Positions 6,374-10,381 of a DNA stretch of 10,381 bases are shown here, piece after piece (position 1 is the first letter of the stretch; each line of letters starts with the position of its first letter). A model generated the notes under the pieces. It was given only the letters and a program-made list of their open reading frames with translations. It was not told the DNA's origin and did not search any database. This DNA is from an uncultured beta proteobacterium. GTDB taxonomy: Bacteria > Pseudomonadota > Gammaproteobacteria > Burkholderiales > Burkholderiaceae. A program made the translations under genes and the position numbers. The DNA is taken from NCBI GenBank assembly GCA_903938955.1, contig CAJAFJ010000066.1:1-10381 (forward strand). Direction: 5' to 3'.

Positions 6374-9300
6374 TTAGGAGCTGGCCTGCGCCGCCAAGTG
6401 GGCTGTGATGTGGGCCTGTGCGTCCGCCAGCACCTGCGGCAGCCCCTGGGCCAACGCGGTGTAACTGGCCACATCGCCGGTCAGCCCGGCGGTTTCCAGC
6501 GCCGCGCTTAATTCGCCCAGCCGCAAGGCGCCCACGCTGCGCGCGGCCGACTTGAGGGTATGCGTCAGGCCACTCAGGGTGGGCTCATCGCCGGCTTGTG
6601 CCGCCGTGCCGATACCCGTGACTTGGGTCTGCGCATTCAGCAAAAATCTTTCCAGCAAGCGCCGGTGCATGGCCGGGTTATCGCCCACCAGCTCGGGCAG
6701 CGTGGTGGCATCCCACACGGCCGGTTCGGTCGGGCTGCTCGGGGGCGGCATCCACCGGGCCATCATCGGGCCCAGCTCTTTCAGGCGCACGGGCTTGGCC
6801 AGGTAGTCGTCCATGCCCCGCGCCCGGCAGCGCTCGGCTTCACCCTGGCGGGCGTTGGCGGTGATCGCCACTATCGGCTGGCGCGTGCCTGGCGCTTCGG
6901 CTTGACGGATCGCCTCGGTCAACTCAAAGCCATCCATGTTCGGCATGTGGCAATCGGTGAGCAGCAGCGCAAAGCGGCCGGTGCGCCACAGGGCCAGCGC
7001 GGCCACGCCATCGTCTGCCGATTCACTGGCGTAGCCCAGCAGGCGTAACTGCTCTTGAATCACGTCGCGGTTGGTTTCGTTGTCTTCGGCCAATAGGACC
7101 AAGCGGCCGGTACGCTGGGCTTCTTCAAGGCTCGGGGCGGGTGTGCCCGGGCGTGGGTGACGTAGCGCCAGCGGCTGGCCTGCGTCGGGTGACATCCGGC
7201 GGGCCGGCTCGGCCGCTTGCAAGGGCAGTTCGATGGTGAAGGCGGAGCCTTCGCCCAGCGTACTTTGCACGCTGATCTGACCCTCCATCAAGGTCACCAG
7301 CCGCTGCGAAATGGACAAACCCAGCCCGGTGCCGCCAAATTTGCGGGCGGTGCTGGCATCGGCCTGGGTAAAGGGCTGAAACAGCAAGGCTTGCGCCTGC
7401 GGGCTGATGCCAATGCCGTTGTCGGTCACGCACCAGCGCACGCCCGGGCCGCCGCTGGCCAGGGTGCAGGGCGTGACGGTGAGCGACACCCGCGCCGGAT
7501 GCGCGGGCGTGCTGGGGGTGAACTTGAAGGCGTTGCCCAGCAGGTTCATCAGAATCTGGCGCAGCCGGGTGGGGTCGGTGCTGATCCAGGCCGGCAGCTC
7601 GGGCGATACCGTGACCAAGGTGTCGGTGGCTTCGTCGCTGGACTTGCTGACCATCAGCTGCGCCACTTCTTCGGTCAGGTCGCGCAGATGGGTGGGCAGG
7701 TACTCAATCGCCAGCTTGCCGGCCTCGATCTTGGACAGGTCCAGGATGTCATTCAAAATGGTCAGTAGCACCATGGACGAGTTGTGCATGGTCTCCACCA
7801 TGCGGTGCTGTTTGCTACTGAGGTCAGTTTGTTGCAGCAGATCGATCATGCCCACCACACCATTCATCGGGGTGCGAATTTCATGGCTCATGTTGGCCAG
7901 AAACTCCGACTTGGCCTGGTTCGCCGCATGGGCCGCCTCTTCGATGCGGATGCGCTCGGTGATGTCGGTGGAAATACCGCACAGGGCGTAGATGTGGCCG
8001 GCCGTATTGAAGAGCGGAATTTTGACGCTCAGGTAGGTGGAGCGGTGCCCGTTGCGCAGGTTGAGGATCGTTTCTTCCTCGCGGAAGGTTTCGCCCCGGT
8101 CCAGCACCGGGCTGTCGTTGTTGCGGATTTTTTCACAGGTGGCGGCATCAAAGAATTTTTCGTCCCGCTGGCCCAGGATGCTGCTCATCGGCACACCGAA
8201 CAGGTCGCACACGGGCCGGTTGGCAAACAGGTAGCGCCCCTCGGTGTCCTTGAGGTAAATGCAGGCATCGACGTTTTCGAGAATGTCGGCTAACTTGCGT
8301 TCGTTTTGCAGCAAGTCGGCAGTCTTTTGCATCACCATGTCTTGCAGGTGATCCCGGTGGTGTTGTAGCTCTTGTTCCGCCAGCTTGCGCTGGGTGATGT
8401 TGGTGCGAATGGCGACATATTTGACCGGTCGGCCATCGGCCCCCATAAACGGGGTGATGGTGGTCTGCACCCAATAAAGACTGCCGTCTTTGGCGCGGTT
8501 GCGCACCTCACCGTGCCAGACCTGCCCGGCGCGCAAGGTTTGGTACAGGTTCTGGAAAAACGACTTCGGATGTAGCCCCGAGTTCAGCAGGCGGTGGTTT
8601 TGCCCCAGTAACTCGTCACGCGAGTAGCCGCTGAGCTCGCACAGCTTGTCGTTGACGAAGGTGATGCGCCCCTGCACATCAGTGGTGGCCACGATGGCGT
8701 GGTTGTTCAGGGCGGCAATGAAGCTGCGGTGCTCCCGGTGGATCGCCGCTTCACGGTTCTGCAATGACAGCGCGGTCTTCTTGCTTGCCGCGATGTAGAT
8801 CGCCAGCGTCATGCCGACCAGCGAGAGGACGATGCTGAAGAACCAGAAGTTGGACTCCAGGTAAGGGGTCCAATGAAGTCCCGGGTGGGCGTCGCCTTGG
8901 TACACCGTGTTGAAGCCCAGCAGCGCCACCACCAGCAAAGCCAGGCTGGTGCCGCGGGTGCCCAGCCGCATGGCGGCCCAGGTCACGTACAAAAACATCC
9001 AGTAGCCCTGGGGCGTCGAGTCGACCCATTCATGCAGCCAGGCGGGGCTGGATTCAAGCCCTGCATGGAGAAAGATCACGCTGCCAGCCAGCGCGGTGGC
9101 GCCCAGGATCAGCGCCGCCTCGGCGAGTTCTTTGGTGCTGGGGCGGTGCAGGGGGTTGGCCGCGGTGGGCCACCACACCAGAATCAGCGGCGTAATCAAC
9201 ACGATGCCCAACAGGTCGCCCATGCCCCATGTCAGCGCGCTGCCCAGGTAGTCGTCGCTGCCCACGCCGCCGCTCAGCACCAGTAGCGTCGCACCGGTCA

Positions 9301-9700
9301 ATGCGCTGATGCTGGCGCCCACCACGCCGCCAAAGCCCAGTCGAATCAGGTCGTTCAAGCTCGGCAGGCTGGCGTCGAACCGCCCCGACTGTTTAATGAC
9401 CCAGACGCTGGCCAGTGCACCCAACGCCGCGCCAACGCCCATGCCCGCACTGGCCCACAGCACGGGGACAAACAACAGGTTGGACAGGGACGCCCCCAGA
9501 AAAATAGCCAGGGCATAGCGCGGCCCGCCCAAAATCAAGGCCGCCAGTGCAATGCCACTCGGCAGAAAGAGGAGTGTCGCTTGGCCCGCGGTGGCGAAAT
9601 TGGCCTGCACCAGCCAGGAGGTGACGGCATACAACAAGGCCACCCCGAGCTGCTTGACAAGTTCGGGGGGCGACGACAAGGTGGCAGGTTTTTTCATCAT
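6374..9700 (-). CDS. MASE1 membrane hybrid sensor histidine kinase (PAS-PAS-HisKA-HATPase-REC-HPt)
   Basis: A tripartite inner-membrane phosphorelay kinase of 1108 residues. Residues about 15-307 form a MASE1-type integral membrane sensor with some eight to ten hydrophobic segments. PAS domains follow at about 325-437 (with NRAKDGSLYWV) and about 468-585, joined by a charged helix. The HisKA box NMSHEIRTPMNG carries H606. The ATPase domain shows the N box (N719/N723), DNGIGI (760-765), FQPF and GGTGLGLSIS (789-798). A receiver domain near 866-985 has E872-D873, phosphoacceptor D916, T947 and K969. The C-terminal HPt has H1047 in THTLKSAARSVGA. All phosphotransfer residues are intact, so the relay H606 to D916 to H1047 is expected. 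No separate response regulator lies next to it. The ATG at 9700 is followed by a second ATG at 9697, and the ribosome binding site is poor. It is the first gene of the minus-strand unit. The signal is unknown. Confidence 0.96.
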   Translation of the reverse strand: MMKKPATLSSPPELVKQLGVALLYAVTSWLVQANFATAGQATLLFLPSGIALAALILGGPRYALAIFLGASLSNLLFVPVLWASAGMGVGAALGALASVWVIKQSGRFDASLPSLNDLIRLGFGGVVGASISALTGATLLVLSGGVGSDDYLGSALTWGMGDLLGIVLITPLILVWWPTAANPLHRPSTKELAEAALILGATALAGSVIFLHAGLESSPAWLHEWVDSTPQGYWMFLYVTWAAMRLGTRGTSLALLVVALLGFNTVYQGDAHPGLHWTPYLESNFWFFSIVLSLVGMTLAIYIAASKKTALSLQNREAAIHREHRSFIAALNNHAIVATTDVQGRITFVNDKLCELSGYSRDELLGQNHRLLNSGLHPKSFFQNLYQTLRAGQVWHGEVRNRAKDGSLYWVQTTITPFMGADGRPVKYVAIRTNITQRKLAEQELQHHRDHLQDMVMQKTADLLQNERKLADILENVDACIYLKDTEGRYLFANRPVCDLFGVPMSSILGQRDEKFFDAATCEKIRNNDSPVLDRGETFREEETILNLRNGHRSTYLSVKIPLFNTAGHIYALCGISTDITERIRIEEAAHAANQAKSEFLANMSHEIRTPMNGVVGMIDLLQQTDLSSKQHRMVETMHNSSMVLLTILNDILDLSKIEAGKLAIEYLPTHLRDLTEEVAQLMVSKSSDEATDTLVTVSPELPAWISTDPTRLRQILMNLLGNAFKFTPSTPAHPARVSLTVTPCTLASGGPGVRWCVTDNGIGISPQAQALLFQPFTQADASTARKFGGTGLGLSISQRLVTLMEGQISVQSTLGEGSAFTIELPLQAAEPARRMSPDAGQPLALRHPRPGTPAPSLEEAQRTGRLVLLAEDNETNRDVIQEQLRLLGYASESADDGVAALALWRTGRFALLLTDCHMPNMDGFELTEAIRQAEAPGTRQPIVAITANARQGEAERCRARGMDDYLAKPVRLKELGPMMARWMPPPSSPTEPAVWDATTLPELVGDNPAMHRRLLERFLLNAQTQVTGIGTAAQAGDEPTLSGLTHTLKSAARSVGALRLGELSAALETAGLTGDVASYTALAQGLPQVLADAQAHITAHLAAQASS

Positions 9701-9813
9701 GCTTCAGAGGCTGGGACGTCTCTGATTATGGTGCTTGGGCGCCTGCCGTCGCGGGGCCGACGGCGGGGATTTCCGCTTATGATCGTTAATCCATTTCAAG
9801 AAGAAATATAGCA
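9701..9813. promoter_or_regulatory. Divergent intergenic region between the kinase operon and the transducer gene
   Basis: This 113-bp stretch is the only sizeable non-coding DNA in the window and must hold promoters for at least one of the two divergent units. Near -10-like hexamers are present: TATGAT at 9778-9783 for the plus strand and CATAAT (reverse complement of 9725-9730) for the minus strand. Neither has a recognisable -35 at 17 bp, so assignment is weak. No sigma-28 flagellar-type promoter was seen. A GC-rich inverted repeat sits between the two candidates. Confidence 0.4.
9742..9767. repeat. Inverted repeat (7-bp perfect arms, 6-bp loop)
   Basis: GCCGTCG (9745-9751) and CGACGGC (9758-9764) are perfect inverted copies around CGGGGC. 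On the plus-strand transcript the stem extends to ten pairs with one U-G wobble. It has no T tract and lies between divergent starts, so an operator for a dimeric regulator is more likely than a terminator; that role is inferred. Confidence 0.55.
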
Positions 9814-10381
9814 ATGCCGAGTGACTCTCCTGTGTCTGCTTCTCTGCCTGTCCGGCCAGGGCCTTCGGTGCTGTGGTGGGCGCTGGCGCCGCTGTTGATC
9901 ACGCTGATCGCCTCCCTGCCCTTGTGGTGGGCGGCGCCATCGGCGCCGTGGTTGGCCTGGCTGGGCGCGACCGTGCTGTCGATGTTGGCGGTCGGCTGGC
10001 TGGTGCTGCAATGGCAAGCCAGCGAAACCCGGCTGGCGCAAGCCCAGCGCCAGGCCGACGAACAGGCCCGCGCCGCACAGCAAGTGCTGGCCGACTTGTT
10101 GCAGGATGTGATGCCTGCTTGGCAGTTCCATGTGGACCTGGTTAAAACCCAGACCGAAGGCGCCATTCTGCAGCTCACCTCCAGCTTTTCAGCCGTGCTG
10201 GAGCAGTTTGATCTGGCCGGGATCGGGGGCGGCGTCAGCCACGCCGGGCTGGACGCCAATGCCGACAAAACCATCAGCTTGCTGGACCTGTGCGAGCGCG
10301 AGTTGCAGCCGGTGGTGCTGTCGCTGAGCAGCGTGATCGAGGGCAAGGACGCCCTGTTAAGCAACATCCGCAACCTGGCCA
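9814..10381 (+). CDS. Two-TM coiled-coil protein, probable chemotaxis-like transducer (3' end outside window)
   Basis: The frame starting at ATG 9814 stays open to the window end, giving 189 residues with no stop. After a short Ser/Pro-rich N-terminus come two hydrophobic segments (about 19-41 and 45-67) separated by only a few residues, so almost nothing is periplasmic. A Gln/Ala/Glu/Arg-rich coiled-coil stretch follows (about 69-98, with repeated QA/AQ pairs), then a helical region containing LLQDVMPAWQFHVDLVKTQTEGAI. This layout and sequence recall short membrane-anchored MCP-like proteins of Burkholderiales with a minimal sensor, and chemotaxis genes lie nearby, but the diagnostic receptor tip would be beyond the window. 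The upstream AAGAAG (9799-9804) is a weak ribosome binding site. A histidine kinase or another coiled-coil membrane protein remains possible. The opposite strand is also open here but encodes nothing recognisable. Confidence 0.6.
   Translation, partial: MPSDSPVSASLPVRPGPSVLWWALAPLLITLIASLPLWWAAPSAPWLAWLGATVLSMLAVGWLVLQWQASETRLAQAQRQADEQARAAQQVLADLLQDVMPAWQFHVDLVKTQTEGAILQLTSSFSAVLEQFDLAGIGGGVSHAGLDANADKTISLLDLCERELQPVVLSLSSVIEGKDALLSNIRNLA

Noticed and set aside
6340..6474. 45-codon upstream extension of the deacetylase-family gene
   Set aside because: The added residues are Arg/Trp/Pro-rich and overlap the kinase 3' end. MRVVFHE at 6339 is a normal start for this fold.
9786..10373. 195-codon open frame on the minus strand opposite the last gene
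   Set aside because: The plus-strand frame from 9814 gives two hydrophobic segments plus a coiled coil. The minus frame gives Ser/Ala-rich sequence with no fold, and its end would occupy the divergent promoter region.

Overview
The window is about 10.4 kb of GC-rich, densely coding bacterial DNA with a chemotaxis signalling locus as its main content. The protein sequences, the gene order (receptor, cheW, cheR, cheD, cheB) and the base composition look like a betaproteobacterium of the Burkholderiales, most like Comamonadaceae such as Rhodoferax or its relatives. That placement is inferred from the look of the proteins; there is no rRNA or other phylogenetic marker here.

Layout. Bases 1-5219 (+) hold five tightly packed genes that look like one transcription unit. 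First comes the 3' part of a very long poly-HAMP methyl-accepting chemotaxis protein (MCP), whose start lies before base 1. It is followed by cheW (adaptor), cheR (receptor methyltransferase), cheD (receptor glutamine deamidase) and cheB (receptor methylesterase with receiver domain). Spacings are 11, 15 and 1 bp, then a 4-bp overlap. Bases 5241-9700 (-) hold a convergent three-gene unit, read right to left: a 1108-residue membrane hybrid histidine kinase (MASE1-PAS-PAS-HisKA-HATPase-REC-HPt), a compact histone-deacetylase-family hydrolase, and a very small GNAT acetyltransferase. Bases 9701-9813 are a divergent intergenic region with a perfect 7-bp inverted repeat. From 9814 to the window end (+) runs the start of a two-TM, coiled-coil protein that is probably another chemotaxis-like transducer and is cut by the window edge.

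How it fits together. The MCP, CheW, CheR, CheD and CheB supply a receptor, its kinase adaptor and the whole adaptation system (methylation, demethylation and deamidation). CheA and CheY are not in the window. The MCP ends in a short sequence that fits the aromatic pattern of a CheR-docking pentapeptide, and the adjacent CheR carries the glycine loop known from pentapeptide-binding CheRs, so the two probably work as a tethered pair.

The minus-strand unit joins a phosphorelay kinase to a deacetylase-fold enzyme and an acetyltransferase-fold enzyme beside the chemotaxis genes. Whether these form a reversible acylation module touching chemotaxis is speculative, but it is the most interesting functional question here. 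The other notable feature is the MCP's chain of about ten HAMP-like modules, encoded by 273-bp in-frame repeats that are still about 88% identical between the first two copies. No RNA genes, insertion sequences, CRISPR arrays, attachment sites or origins were seen, and there is no gene-free stretch longer than 113 bp.
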